A stretch of 64,000 bases of DNA from Saprospiraceae bacterium (lineage in GTDB: Bacteria; Bacteroidota; Bacteroidia; Chitinophagales; Saprospiraceae), in the NCBI GenBank assembly GCA_020627535.1, contig JAHDGU010000004.1, forward strand, positions 124,001-188,000. Reading direction: 5' to 3'. Shown here piece after piece: positions 8,584 to 17,293 of the stretch. The notes beneath the pieces are model-generated. The model worked only from the letters and a program-made list of their open reading frames with translations, was not told where the DNA came from and did not search any database. Every line of letters begins with the position of its first letter. Within the stretch, counting starts at the first letter, position 1. The position numbers were made by a program, and so were the translations under genes.

Positions 8584-9707
8584 GAATTTCTCCCTTTGGC
8601 AGATAATTTCGTTTTGGCGAAAGCCATATCCTCCGGAGTATTGGCATTGAAGATTTTTGATTGATCTGCCAAGTGGACTTGCTCGATATCTGAATTGATC
8701 AATACTTTGCGTGGGCATGAATATCCTGCGCTGACAAACTGCAAGATACGAGAATATGATCGTGGCTCCCAGATGGTGACAAGCGGCTCAGCGAAGCCTG
8801 TGTCCGTATTCATAAATGCAGTAGCAAATTTTGAAGGATCTCTAGCTCTGACCAATAGATCTATGGTCTCTTCATCTAGCAATGGCAGATCACAAGACAC
8901 CACAAGCCATGCGCTATCGGGATATTCACGAAATGCGCTTAGAATTCCACCCATTGGACCAAGTCCAAGAAAGCTATCAGCGATACCATTTTCTCTGTGG
9001 TCAGAACCAGCATGCGAATAAAATACTCGTTTACAAAACTGTTGACACTGCTCAAATACATGAGAGGCCTGATCTTTTTGATGATAAACGAGTTGTGCTT
9101 TATCAGTTCCCATTCGTTCACTCCTACCGCCAGTCAGCACTAGCCCATACAGTGGAGCCACTCTTGATTGATAGTCTGCATAGATGAGCGATGCGAGCTT
9201 CTCCATCTCACATCGCTTGATCATCTGTGCCTCTGGAAATCGCTCCAAGATCTTGAAAAAATAGTCATGGATGTCATCTTCATTATTCTCTACTACCACG
9301 TATCTCAAATCGGTGATGCGATCCAGCTTCCTTTGCAAGGACTCTTTCTTCTTTGGATCCATGAAGACGATTTGAGCTGCTCCTGCAAAATGATTCCCAT
9401 TGACCAAGACTGCATCAAGATGCGATAACATGGGTCGCACATGCCAGGGATCCGCAGCTTGGTTTGTCATGAGAAGTCTTTGATCGATCTGATCAGTAAT
9501 CTGGGCGGCGAGCGCTGATTGACTCTCACTAGACTGATGATCTGCATCGATATAGCCAAGCGACAATCTTCCGCGAAGTGCCTTTGATATCTGCGCTACA
9601 CACTCAGCGATGACAGAACAAGGAGCTCCGATCAAGGTCCACTCTTGTGGATGATATTTTCCTCCTCGCGGTCTAGAGAGCCTGGTATGCTTCTGATGCT
9701 TAGCCAT
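8580..9707 (-). CDS. mobA: MobA-like molybdenum cofactor guanylyltransferase with N-terminal degenerate MobB-like region
   Basis: The protein has 375 residues. About residues 185-375 form a MobA-type nucleotidyltransferase: 'GLVLTGGRSERMGTDKAQLVYH' (GTP loop), 'LGLGPMGGILSAF', 'WLVVSCDLPLLDEETI' and 'NANTPEDM'. It should attach GMP to molybdopterin. Residues 20-180 resemble MobB in order ('WTLIGAP' where the P-loop would be, 'GYIDADH', then a regulator-like sheet), but the P-loop GKT is replaced by 'GAPCSVIAE', so GTP binding there is doubtful. The ATG at 9707 is used; it overlaps the moaC end by 8 nt. Order on this strand: moaC, mobA, membrane protein. Confidence 0.85.
   Translation of the reverse strand: MAKHQKHTRLSRPRGGKYHPQEWTLIGAPCSVIAECVAQISKALRGRLSLGYIDADHQSSESQSALAAQITDQIDQRLLMTNQAADPWHVRPMLSHLDAVLVNGNHFAGAAQIVFMDPKKKESLQRKLDRITDLRYVVVENNEDDIHDYFFKILERFPEAQMIKRCEMEKLASLIYADYQSRVAPLYGLVLTGGRSERMGTDKAQLVYHQKDQASHVFEQCQQFCKRVFYSHAGSDHRENGIADSFLGLGPMGGILSAFREYPDSAWLVVSCDLPLLDEETIDLLVRARDPSKFATAFMNTDTGFAEPLVTIWEPRSYSRILQFVSAGYSCPRKVLINSDIEQVHLADQSKIFNANTPEDMAFAKTKLSAKGRNS
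8612..8625 (+). repeat. Dispersed mini-hairpin element, GGC form
   Basis: TTTTGGCGAAAGCC: a 3-bp stem closed by a GAAA loop. It lies inside mobA near the C-terminus; on the coding strand it gives Ala-Phe-Ala-Lys. Confidence 0.7.
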
Positions 9708-10176
9708 GTCGATCAAAATCTCGTTTTCCTCCAGATTTATGGATCAATTGTGTCATTTCTATCTTGATATCATGGCTCATGGCTTTGCACATATCATAGA
9801 TGGTCAATGCTGCTATACTCGCTCCAGTGAGTGCCTCCATTTCGACACCCGTCTTACCAGCGGTCTTCACCATACAGCTCACCACGGCATGATGGCCCTC
9901 AAGCTCGATTTGCACGTCGCACTTTTGGATGGGGAGAGGATGACACAGTGGAATCAGCTCTGCACATCGCTTGACGGCCATGATCCCGGCGATGATAGCT
10001 GTCTGGAAAACTGGACCCTTCTTGGTATGAATCTCCTTGTCTTTAAGTACTTCCAGCACATTGGGCGGAAGCCACACTCTGGACTCTGCTATTGCCTTGC
10101 GTTCCGTCATAGTCTTGGCCGAGACATCCACCATACTGGGCTTTCCTTGTGCATCAATGTGGGAGAAGTGTGACAT
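9700..10176 (-). CDS. moaC: Cyclic pyranopterin monophosphate synthase MoaC
   Basis: This 158-residue enzyme converts the MoaA product into cyclic pyranopterin monophosphate. Family marks are 'FSHIDAQGKPSMVDVSAKTMTERKA', 'IAGIMAVKRCAELIPLCHPLPI', 'GVEMEALTGASIAALTIYDMCKA' and 'IHKSGGKRDFDRHG'. Length is normal. It is the first gene of a minus-strand unit (moaC, mobA, membrane protein) and overlaps mobA by 8 nt. The region upstream (10177-10281) separates it from tRNA-Pro and shows no clear promoter box. Confidence 0.95.
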   Translation of the reverse strand: MSHFSHIDAQGKPSMVDVSAKTMTERKAIAESRVWLPPNVLEVLKDKEIHTKKGPVFQTAIIAGIMAVKRCAELIPLCHPLPIQKCDVQIELEGHHAVVSCMVKTAGKTGVEMEALTGASIAALTIYDMCKAMSHDIKIEMTQLIHKSGGKRDFDRHG

Positions 10177-10281
10177 AGCTTGCTTTTGCTTAAAGTTAGA
10201 CTGTTCACCAGTGAAGGATCACGTAGAAATACGAAGCCAGGCGCAGTAACTCATTTGCCTAGCATCGTAAACTCTGAAATG

Positions 10282-10355
10282 TCGGGTTGACTGGATTCGA
10301 ACCAGCGGCCACACGCCCCCCAGACGTGTACTCTACCGGACTGAGCTACAACCCG
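10282..10355 (-). tRNA. tRNA-Pro (anticodon GGG)
   Basis: On the minus strand the acceptor stem CGGGTTG pairs with CAACCCG and the discriminator is A. The D arm is GCTC-AGTCCGGTA-GAGT, and the anticodon stem-loop is CACGT-CTGGGGG-GCGTG. The T arm contains GGTTCGAATCC. The loop gives anticodon GGG, reading CCC/CCU proline codons. CCA is not encoded. Confidence 0.93.
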
Positions 10356-10371
10356 AGAGTGAGAAAAGAAG

Positions 10372-10446
10372 TGGAACATACTGGATTCGAACCAGTGACC
10401 TCTGCCCTGTCAAGGCAGCGCTCTAAACCAACTGAGCTAATGTTCC
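10372..10446 (-). tRNA. tRNA-Val (anticodon GAC)
   Basis: The acceptor GGAACAT pairs with ATGTTCC. The D arm is GCTC-AGTTGGTTTA-GAGC, and the anticodon stem-loop is CTGCC-TTGACAG-GGCAG, giving anticodon GAC (valine codons GUC/GUU). The T arm contains GGTTCGAATCC. It lies 16 nt upstream of tRNA-Pro on the same strand, so both probably come from one transcript. CCA is not encoded. Confidence 0.93.
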
Positions 10447-10460
10447 AAACGAAGGGAGCG

Positions 10461-10468
10461 CAAAGATA
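10461..10468 (-). promoter_or_regulatory. Candidate -7 box for the tRNA-Val/tRNA-Pro unit
   Basis: The minus strand reads TATCTTTG, a full match to the Bacteroidota -7 box TAnnTTTG, 14 nt before the first base of tRNA-Val. The expected TTG about 20 nt further upstream is degenerate (AATG). Position and match make a tRNA promoter likely. Confidence 0.55.
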
Positions 10469-10825
10469 AATACTTGACATTAACTGGCATTGTCCGATAG
10501 AATATGAATTGAGCTACACCTGCCGTCTCACTGTTCCAATGATGAGAAAGACTCATTCCGATTTGAACAATAAAGCATAGCATTCTATTATGTTAGTATT
10601 ACTTACTTATCACCGATTGAATTTTATTGATTTCGGACTCCTAAACACACACAAATGCAGAACTCAAGCTTTTACTACATGAGACACAGAAACATCAGTT
10701 ACCGACCACTATTCGGTTTTGGCCTTGCTGTCATATATCAACGACCCAAAGTCTTACTTGGAAGCTCCTTCAAGATGTGACCCTCCAATCTCATTACACT
10801 CAATCACTTTACAAAAACTAGATCT
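10469..10825. other. Intergenic region without a gene
   Basis: About 360 bp of AT-rich DNA between the tRNA promoter and the TPR gene. I see no convincing open frame, tRNA-like fold or strong terminator in it. It should hold the promoter of the TPR gene, but no full TAnnTTTG box is visible on the plus strand. Confidence 0.5.
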
Positions 10826-12019
10826 ATGTCAATCAGAACCATCATTTTTTCATTAGCACTGCTGAGCCTCTCCCTTTTGGCTCCTAGGCTTGTAGCACAA
10901 GATGTCGTCAATTGGCTGCAGGACGGAGATGTTCATTTTCGACTTCTCGAGTTTGAAAGTGCCATGGCAAGTTATGATATGCACATAGCAGACCATCCGC
11001 AAGATCCGAAGGGATTTATCCACCGAGCTCGACTCCATGCAGTATTAGGAAACCAAGTAGCATCACGCAATGATCTGACAATAGCGCACAAGCTAAATCC
11101 GCTCTCGTATCTTTCGGTAGATTCTGACTTACGATCAAGCTACGTCTCATCCAAATTTTATGATTATGAATCAAACAGCTTGGATGATGCATTTTACAAA
11201 TCACCGATACGTCTTGAGGACTATAAATTGTATCTCGAAGAACATAATAGTTTCTCTGAGCCCGACTCTGTACTCATGCGCATCCTGACCAATATCAAAG
11301 TCGGTGATTTCCGTCAAGCTGATTTTGCCTTAAGTACAATAACGATGACATCGGACAACTTGCCCATCTTGTACGACATGCATGGACTCGTTGATCTCAA
11401 ACAAGGAAAAATTGTATCAGCCATTGATTTTTTCTCCTTATCCATCGATATGGCACCGGAGTACCCCTTGTCATATCATAACCGCGCCGTGAGCTACAAA
11501 GCATTGGGTCAATACGAGCAAGCCCATCTAGATATCACTGAAGCTCTTCTGATACAAGACGACCTACCCGTCCTACATTTTACCGATGCTAAAATCTACC
11601 AAAAAAAGAACAACATTGCCAAAGCCATGGCATCCTATGAAAGAGCACTGGAATTGGATGAGACTTATGTAGAGGCCATCACAAACTACAGTCAGTTATT
11701 GAAATACATCGGAGAATTTGACAAATCCCTGGTGAGCATCAACACGGCACTGATTAGCGGTAATGAGACCCTTGAAAGCAAGTACTTACAAGCCAATCGA
11801 AATTTCGTCTATGGAAATTTTCGACTTGCCAAAAAAGGCTTTGAAGAATACCTAGACAGCCACCCGAACGACCCAGACGTTATCTACAATTTAGGTCTTT
11901 CGGAAGTTCTCCTACACAGCTATGAAGAGGGGTGTGAGCATATCTCACTCAGTCTGCAATTGCAACAAAATGACAAAAGAAATGATATCTACGAATCATT
12001 CTGTGCACACAGATTTTAA
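10826..12019 (+). CDS. Secreted tetratricopeptide-repeat protein
   Basis: The protein has 397 residues with a signal peptide (IIFSLALLSLSLLAPRLVAQ). The mature part begins 'DVVNWLQDGDVHFRLLEFESAMASYDMHI', a first TPR. Further repeats of the pattern A-x3-Y-x-(Q/K)-A are seen at about residues 185-330, e.g. 'PLSYHNRAVSYKALGQYEQAHLDI' and 'AKAMASYERALELDETYVEAITNY'. A linker of about 100 residues separates the first repeats from the others. Such proteins act as protein-protein scaffolds in the periplasm or outer envelope; no partner is evident here. It appears to be a single-gene unit. Confidence 0.75.
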   Translation: MSIRTIIFSLALLSLSLLAPRLVAQDVVNWLQDGDVHFRLLEFESAMASYDMHIADHPQDPKGFIHRARLHAVLGNQVASRNDLTIAHKLNPLSYLSVDSDLRSSYVSSKFYDYESNSLDDAFYKSPIRLEDYKLYLEEHNSFSEPDSVLMRILTNIKVGDFRQADFALSTITMTSDNLPILYDMHGLVDLKQGKIVSAIDFFSLSIDMAPEYPLSYHNRAVSYKALGQYEQAHLDITEALLIQDDLPVLHFTDAKIYQKKNNIAKAMASYERALELDETYVEAITNYSQLLKYIGEFDKSLVSINTALISGNETLESKYLQANRNFVYGNFRLAKKGFEEYLDSHPNDPDVIYNLGLSEVLLHSYEEGCEHISLSLQLQQNDKRNDIYESFCAHRF

Positions 12020-12181
12020 GAAGACGACTCAGATATCAAGCCGATGAGATCATCACACCATGACTTTCTCCAGCCGCGCTGTATCTCGTCGAATACAATG
12101 ACATAAACTCTAGTGGCTCTAGATCGTACAGGGCGAATGATCGAGAAAATCCTATCTTGCCAGAAGAGGGAAAGTCCCTAT

Positions 12182-12195
12182 TTTGCGATCGCAAA
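12182..12195. promoter_or_regulatory. 14-bp perfect palindrome upstream of the enoyl-CoA hydratase gene
   Basis: TTTGCGATCGCAAA is a perfect palindrome ending 8 bp before the ATG at 12204. It could be a repressor operator or simply a chance site; nothing else in the gap (12020-12203) stands out. Confidence 0.35.
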
Positions 12196-12203
12196 TAGCA
12201 AGT

Positions 12204-12998
12204 ATGAAGAAGGTCTCAATTGAAATAGATAATCATGTCGCCACAGTTCGCCTTTCGCGTCCTGACAAGCTCAATGCCCTTGACATTGAGATGTTTGATG
12301 AGATTATTGCTGCTGGACAGGTGGTGCAAAATGATAAGACCGTGCGAGTCGTAGTGCTTCATGGCCAGGGACGCGCCTTCTGTGCAGGGCTCGACTTGCA
12401 AAATCTGATGGCCGCCGGTCAAGAATTCTTGCGACCGCTAAGCGATCGCACTCATGGAATGGCAAATCGATGGCAGCAGGCAGTCTGGACATGGAGAGAA
12501 TGTGATGTGCCAGTGATAGCCGCAGTACACGGCGTGGCTTTTGGTGGTGGGCTACAGATCATGTCAGGCGCTGATATTCGCATCATCCACCCGGATACAC
12601 GACTGAGCATCATGGAGCTCAAGTGGGGCATCATTCCAGATATGGGCGGGACTCAGCTCTGGCGTCACAATGTCAGAGATGATGTTTTGAGGGAGATGAT
12701 CTATACTCACAAGGAATTTGACGGTAGTCAGGCAGTGGCCTATGGCTTTGCGACCAGGACGCATGATGAGCCACTTGAAGAAGCCATTCGCCTGGCGAAA
12801 GACATTGCCAGTAAAAGTCCAAGTGCGATCGTGCAGGCAAAAAACATGCTCAATCAATGCCATTACCTTGGTGAGGAGGACGGCCTCTTACTTGAATCTA
12901 TCTTGCAAGACAAAATCATTCGTAAGGAAAATCAGATGGAAGCTGTCATGAGTCAGATGCAGAAGCGACAAGCCGAGTATCAGGGTTATCGGAAATAG
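12204..12998 (+). CDS. Enoyl-CoA hydratase/isomerase family protein
   Basis: A crotonase-fold protein of 264 residues. Marks are 'VATVRLSRPDKLNALDIEMFDEI', the oxyanion-hole segments 'GQGRAFCAGLDL' and 'HGVAFGGGLQIMSGADIRI', and 'SIMELKWGIIPDMGGTQLW'. The Glu in 'MELKWGIIPDMGG' matches one of the usual catalytic acids, while the other catalytic position is less clear, so isomerase activity is also possible. A TTG at 12183 could extend the protein, but it lies within the palindrome and the ATG at 12204 matches the family start. No other fatty-acid genes adjoin it. Confidence 0.85.
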   Translation: MKKVSIEIDNHVATVRLSRPDKLNALDIEMFDEIIAAGQVVQNDKTVRVVVLHGQGRAFCAGLDLQNLMAAGQEFLRPLSDRTHGMANRWQQAVWTWRECDVPVIAAVHGVAFGGGLQIMSGADIRIIHPDTRLSIMELKWGIIPDMGGTQLWRHNVRDDVLREMIYTHKEFDGSQAVAYGFATRTHDEPLEEAIRLAKDIASKSPSAIVQAKNMLNQCHYLGEEDGLLLESILQDKIIRKENQMEAVMSQMQKRQAEYQGYRK

Positions 12999-13005
12999 AC
13001 GATAT

Positions 13006-13019
13006 GGCTTTCGCCAAAA
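13006..13019 (-). repeat. Dispersed mini-hairpin element, intergenic
   Basis: GGCTTTCGCCAAAA in the 42-bp gap between the hydratase and esterase genes. It has no T-run and so is not an ordinary terminator. Confidence 0.7.
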
Positions 13020-13040
13020 TGGATTATAACTCCTTGCCAA

Positions 13041-13700
13041 ATGGAAATCAAGACCGAATATATCGAAGTCCAGAAGACCGCTCGCTACGCCACATACGGC
13101 TCAATATCACCCAAGACAAAGTACTACTGGTACGTCCTTCATGGATCAAGCATGACCTGTGAGCAAATGCTCTACAAATTTGAAAATTGGGATCCAGAGA
13201 AGCACTTCATCGTCGCACCAGAGGGGCTCAATCGTCTCTACACCAAGGGACTCAGTGGAGATCCAGTCTCCACTTGGATGACGAGGAGGGATCGACAATA
13301 TGAAATCAACGATTACAGTAAGTATTTAAGTCAGTTACATCAGAAGTACCTATCTCAACTCCCTCAGAAAACAAAGAAAATTATTCTTGGATTCTCACAG
13401 GGAGGGACAACCATGTATCGATGGCTACATCATTCACGCGTGGATATAGATATTCTTCTCTCCTACTCTTCTTGGATTCCAGAAGATATTGATCTACACA
13501 AAAGTCAGAGCGACATATATTCAACAAGCCAGATTTACACCTACGGCAATCAAGATCAATACCTATCCCAAGATAGAATCAAGGCCATGCAAGATGTCAT
13601 CTCACAAAACGATCTCAGTGTGAAAGTTATTGAATACCAGGGCACACACAAAGTAGATAAAGAGCACCTTAAGATCCTTTTTGAAAAGGAGATCCAGTAG
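13041..13700 (+). CDS. Alpha/beta-hydrolase (carboxylesterase/phospholipase type)
   Basis: A 219-residue protein with the nucleophile elbow 'ILGFSQGGTTMYRW' (G-x-S-x-G, Ser in FSQGG), an acid candidate in 'YGNQDQYLSQDRI' and the terminal His in 'EYQGTHKVDKEHL'. The early strand 'YWYVLHGSSMTCEQMLYKF' provides the oxyanion region. There is no signal peptide, so it acts in the cytosol. The family contains short-chain esterases and lysophospholipases; the substrate cannot be inferred. It follows the hydratase by 42 bp, a gap that contains a mini-hairpin repeat, and converges on the DUF2911 gene with 1 nt between them. Confidence 0.8.
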   Translation: MEIKTEYIEVQKTARYATYGSISPKTKYYWYVLHGSSMTCEQMLYKFENWDPEKHFIVAPEGLNRLYTKGLSGDPVSTWMTRRDRQYEINDYSKYLSQLHQKYLSQLPQKTKKIILGFSQGGTTMYRWLHHSRVDIDILLSYSSWIPEDIDLHKSQSDIYSTSQIYTYGNQDQYLSQDRIKAMQDVISQNDLSVKVIEYQGTHKVDKEHLKILFEKEIQ

Positions 13701-13701
13701 C

Positions 13702-14544
13702 TTAATCATTGAGTTTTTTGAGCTCTTCTCGAATCAGTTCGACAAGGTACTGATGATCAATTGCCGTGGCCATTTCCAGCCCTTGGATAAAATATTTCTT
13801 GGCAGCATCCCTATCACCCAATTTCATCATTGTGATACCCATCGCTCTTTGATCCCATGGCGAAGGTTCATCTCGTAAGCTCATCGCGAGCTCAGTGAGT
13901 AACTTGGCTTTCTCAAGTTCTATTCCTCGCTCCCTGTAGTAGCTAGCCGCGATGACATAGTCCATGATATTTTGGTCAAGCTCCTCTTGCATGTGAGCTT
14001 CCATTGCCTCTCGTGTATGAAACTGAATAGGCACTCTCACTGAGACATTCTCCCAACTCACACCGAGGGAAGCACTAGTTTCCGTGATGTCGTAAATATT
14101 GATCGTGAAAGTTTGTTCAGGAGTATCAAGGAACTGGACCGGAACTTCATCAAGATAAATGAGCTTGGCTGAGTCTAGCTCCATAGGGACATCGAAGTAA
14201 TTGGTATCACGGTACAAATAAAACTTCCAGCTTCTCCGCCCTGGCAAGGTCTGCAGGGCATAAGTACCAGCCTCAATCGTTTGTGAGCCGATATCCACGC
14301 GGTGACTAAATCTGATGGTTGTATTCTCATTGGCACCAGTCCGCCACAACTGATCATAGGGCACCAATCCACCAAAGATCTTGCGCCCTTTCATCTGCGG
14401 TCGGGAAAATTTAATCTCTACATCAGTTGCCCCTACTCTTTGAATGATTGTTTGTGCAGGACTCGGTCGCAAGTACTCGACTTGTGCATCAAGCAATGTA
14501 CTACAGCTGACAGCAATGAAATAAATAATAATAACCGCTCTCAT
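13702..14544 (-). CDS. DUF2911-domain secreted protein
   Basis: The protein has 280 residues with a signal peptide (AVIIIYFIAVSCSTLLDAQ). The DUF2911 part, residues 20-170, has the typical 'RPSPAQTIIQRVGATDVEIKFSRP', 'KGRKIFGGLVPYDQLWRTGANE' and 'IEAGTYALQTLPGRRSWKFYLY'. The C-terminal 80 residues are helical with a TPR-like segment ('YFIQGLEMATAIDHQYLVELI'). The family is abundant in Bacteroidota and of unknown function. Its single-gene setting gives no further clue. Confidence 0.82.
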   Translation of the reverse strand: MRAVIIIYFIAVSCSTLLDAQVEYLRPSPAQTIIQRVGATDVEIKFSRPQMKGRKIFGGLVPYDQLWRTGANENTTIRFSHRVDIGSQTIEAGTYALQTLPGRRSWKFYLYRDTNYFDVPMELDSAKLIYLDEVPVQFLDTPEQTFTINIYDITETSASLGVSWENVSVRVPIQFHTREAMEAHMQEELDQNIMDYVIAASYYRERGIELEKAKLLTELAMSLRDEPSPWDQRAMGITMMKLGDRDAAKKYFIQGLEMATAIDHQYLVELIREELKKLND

Positions 14545-14629
14545 CTGGTGGACTTGTGATGTGAAACTACAAAGCTTGCACTTTCACTCGGAGTCCCTGA
14601 GCTTTATAGAGCGCAGTTAACAGAAATAA

Positions 14630-16006
14630 TTATTGCTTAACACACTTGATCAGTCCGGACTGACTAGCCGCTCTCCATCGCACAAAATATATGCCCTTTG
14701 ACCATGAAGAAGAATTCACCGATACATTGCCTGAAGCTGACTCGGTACTATACTGTTCTACGCCATTGACGTTTGATATGCTTATAGCGACTTCACTGAC
14801 GTCCTGTACTTGCAAGAAGAGTTGATCAGAAAATATCGTGGATGTGAGCTCAACCCGTGCAGGATAAATGTCACTTGTAGATGTCGATATTGCTTGAATC
14901 TTCAATATCTCACCACTACTAAAAGCCGCTAAATAAAGCTCTCCATTCTTGTCTTCACCAAAACTACCGATCTCACCACCAAAAGTCTTGGCTACCTGTG
15001 TATTATTCCCATCACGATCAAGTGCATAAATATTGCCAGAACAAAAATCACCGTATATATAGTATCCATCCATGAAGGCATATTGAGAACCACGATAGAC
15101 ATATCCACCCGTCACCGAGCAGTCATCCGTGCTAGCGTGATCTATATCATAAATGGGAAAGACATAGTCGGCCTCATTGCATCCACCAAGATTGAAAGCG
15201 AGATCACCTTCATAACAGCGCCAACCATAATTTTCTCCACCCTCAGAATCCGCGGGTTGAAAATCAATTTCCTCGCGAGCATTTTGTCCAACATCGCCAA
15301 TCCAGAGATCGCCAGTTTGTCTGTCAAAAGAATATCTCCATGGATTGCGCAGACCTAAGGCCCAAATCTCATCTAGGGTAAAATCATCATCCGCAAAAGG
15401 ATTATCCTCAGGTATGCAGTATGACTGATCACAATCTACGTCAATGCGCAGCATCTTGCCGAGCAGATCTTGCCGATTTTGTCCAGCATCATTCGGGTCG
15501 CCACCAGAACCACCGTCTCCAGTTCCGATGTAGAGGTATCCATCTGGTCCAAAGGCCAAGTCTCCTCCATTGTGATTGGAGAATGTCTGATCGATGATCA
15601 TGATGACCTCCTCACTATTGGGATCAGCAATGACAGGATCGTCGCCTACATGAAAACTACTGATCACCGTGGCGCCATCCGGTCGGCGGGTATAGTTGAC
15701 AAAGAACCGGCCATTCTCCGAGTAATCAGGATGAAACTCCAGTCCAAGAAGTCCTTGCTCATTACCTGATGATCTGACCTTATCTCTGATGTCCAAGAAG
15801 TCGACATCATTGACTTCTCCTGCAGCATTGACGATCTTGATCATTCCACGTTTTTCGACAATGTAGAGATCATCTGAACCGTGATTCTGGATGTCAACAG
15901 GAAGATTGAAGCCATCAGCGAATGGTAGTAGCTCGACTTCAAACTGCGCATCAAGACTAAAAAAACAGCCAAATAGTACAAGAGGGGCAAAAATTCTAGA
16001 CAACAT
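14630..16006 (-). CDS. Secreted PQQ-dependent sugar (glucose/sorbosone) dehydrogenase-like protein with T9SS sorting domain
   Basis: The protein has 458 residues. After a short signal peptide the GSDH beta-propeller covers about residues 25-370: 'VDIQNHGSDDLYIVEKRGMIKIV', 'SGNEQGLLGLEFHPDY', 'GDLAFGPDGYLYIGTGDGG', 'IWALGLRNPWRYSFDRQTGDLWIGDVGQN' and 'DDCSVTGGYVYRG'. Soluble members oxidise aldose sugars with PQQ. The last 80 residues form a T9SS-type C-terminal domain ('SSWSKGIYFVRWRAASQSGLIKCVKQ'), so it is likely exported to the cell surface. No PQQ synthesis genes are in the window, and some family members work without PQQ. Confidence 0.83.
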   Translation of the reverse strand: MLSRIFAPLVLFGCFFSLDAQFEVELLPFADGFNLPVDIQNHGSDDLYIVEKRGMIKIVNAAGEVNDVDFLDIRDKVRSSGNEQGLLGLEFHPDYSENGRFFVNYTRRPDGATVISSFHVGDDPVIADPNSEEVIMIIDQTFSNHNGGDLAFGPDGYLYIGTGDGGSGGDPNDAGQNRQDLLGKMLRIDVDCDQSYCIPEDNPFADDDFTLDEIWALGLRNPWRYSFDRQTGDLWIGDVGQNAREEIDFQPADSEGGENYGWRCYEGDLAFNLGGCNEADYVFPIYDIDHASTDDCSVTGGYVYRGSQYAFMDGYYIYGDFCSGNIYALDRDGNNTQVAKTFGGEIGSFGEDKNGELYLAAFSSGEILKIQAISTSTSDIYPARVELTSTIFSDQLFLQVQDVSEVAISISNVNGVEQYSTESASGNVSVNSSSWSKGIYFVRWRAASQSGLIKCVKQ

Positions 16007-16087
16007 ATACTGCGTTTTTTATGATCGTGAAGTTAAGGCTTCGGGCTGTGTAGGAGTGTCGTCCAAATACTAGACAAATTGTCTTAG

Positions 16088-16507
16088 TCATGCAATATTT
16101 CCATTCTTGTCAAAACTCACATATGGATTATAGGCCAATTCCCACAGATGCCCGTCTGGATCTGCGATATAGCCGCTGTGACCGCCCCAAAATACTTTTT
16201 GGGCGTCCTTGACGATCGTCACGCCATTTGCGCGAAAGCGCTCCATCATCTTGTACAATTCCTCCTCAGATCTCGTGCAATATGCTAGCGTGATGGCTTT
16301 GAATCCACTGCCCTCGTGATCAATACCAACATCTTCTGCAAGTTTGGCCTTGGGATATAGCGAGAGCATCATTCCATTGAGCTGATAAAACTTGACATTG
16401 TCATTGCTTGCTCCAGTGGCTTGCCAGCCAAATATATTTTCATAAAAGGAGGACGACACTTCCAAATCGGCTACGCCTAAGGTGATGATACTGACTCTAC
16501 TTTCCAC
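16088..16507 (-). CDS. VOC (glyoxalase/bleomycin resistance) family protein
   Basis: The protein has 139 residues, with a beta-alpha-beta-beta-beta fold repeat: 'RVSIITLGVADLEVSSSFYENIFGWQ' and 'FWGGHSGYIADPDGHLWELAYNP'. The second half carries the usual metal or ligand positions (H/E in 'DGHLWELAYN'). The reaction is not predictable; many members are small-molecule lyases or binding proteins. It overlaps the TerC gene by 11 nt, so it is translated from the same mRNA. A copy of the mini-hairpin repeat with GCGC stem lies inside it. Confidence 0.8.
   Translation of the reverse strand: MESRVSIITLGVADLEVSSSFYENIFGWQATGASNDNVKFYQLNGMMLSLYPKAKLAEDVGIDHEGSGFKAITLAYCTRSEEELYKMMERFRANGVTIVKDAQKVFWGGHSGYIADPDGHLWELAYNPYVSFDKNGNIA
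16230..16241 (+). repeat. Dispersed mini-hairpin element, compensated GCGC stem
   Basis: TTT-GCGC-GAAA-GCGC. Compared with the GGGC...GCCC copies both stem strands differ at the same pair, so pairing is kept. It lies inside the VOC gene, where it gives Arg-Phe-Arg-Ala. Confidence 0.5.
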
Positions 16508-17219
16508 TTTTTGCTGCTTTACGATTTCCTGTACGCATATTGATCATCTCGACTACTGCCGCAAATGCCATGGCGAAATAAATATATCCCTTGGGGATAT
16601 GAAAATCGAGACCTTCCGCCATCAGACTGACACCAATAAGCATCAAAAATGAGAGGGCTAATATTTTAATTGCCGGATTGCGATTGACAAAATCACTGAG
16701 TTTGCCCGCAGCTAAGATCATAATAACGATAGCGACCACGACTGCTGCAATCATGACACCGAGATTATCTGCCATACCTACTGCCGTGATCACAGAGTCA
16801 AAAGAAAAGACGATGTCTATCAGCAAAATCTGAAATACTACTGTACCCAGCTTAGCAGCCTTCGTCATATTAGGATTGGCCTCATTATTCTCTACTTTCT
16901 CATGAATTTCTTTGACTGCCTTGTATAATAAAAACAAGCCTCCGAGTATCAATATGAGGTCGCGACCCGAAATGCCCACATCCATCACTGTAAAAAGATC
17001 CTTCGTAAGACCCATAATCCAAGTAATCGAGAAAAGCAAAAGTATCCTTGCGATCAAAGCAAGGCTCAATCCTATCAATCTTGCTTTGGCCTGCTGTTCT
17101 TGTGGCAGCTTATTGGCTAGTATGGAAATGAAAATCAAATTATCCACACCGAGCACAATCTCGAGTGCACAAAGTGTGAGAAAAGCAGTCCATATGTCAG
17201 GATTTGTGATCCAATCCAT
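16497..17219 (-). CDS. TerC-family integral membrane protein
   Basis: The protein has 240 residues and about seven membrane helices. The two acidic family motifs are inside helices: 'ALEIVLGVDNLIFI' near the N-terminus and 'DIVFSFDSVITAVGM' in the middle. TerC/Alx/YkoY proteins are linked to metal (manganese, tellurite) efflux or metalation of exported proteins. The conserved Asp residues are present. It is the first gene of a pair with the VOC gene. No TAnnTTTG box was seen upstream. Confidence 0.87.
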   Translation of the reverse strand: MDWITNPDIWTAFLTLCALEIVLGVDNLIFISILANKLPQEQQAKARLIGLSLALIARILLLFSITWIMGLTKDLFTVMDVGISGRDLILILGGLFLLYKAVKEIHEKVENNEANPNMTKAAKLGTVVFQILLIDIVFSFDSVITAVGMADNLGVMIAAVVVAIVIMILAAGKLSDFVNRNPAIKILALSFLMLIGVSLMAEGLDFHIPKGYIYFAMAFAAVVEMINMRTGNRKAAKSGK

Positions 17220-17293
17220 GAGGAGTCATTTTTGATATGTGATTTGTGATTTACGGTTTTGTAAGATTGGTGTATCTCGTACTAATGAAGCAC

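Noticed and set aside
16072-16084. Inverted repeat AGACAAATTGTCT just behind the VOC gene
   Set aside because: Short arms, no T-run and no nearby start codon; too weak to call a terminator or operator.
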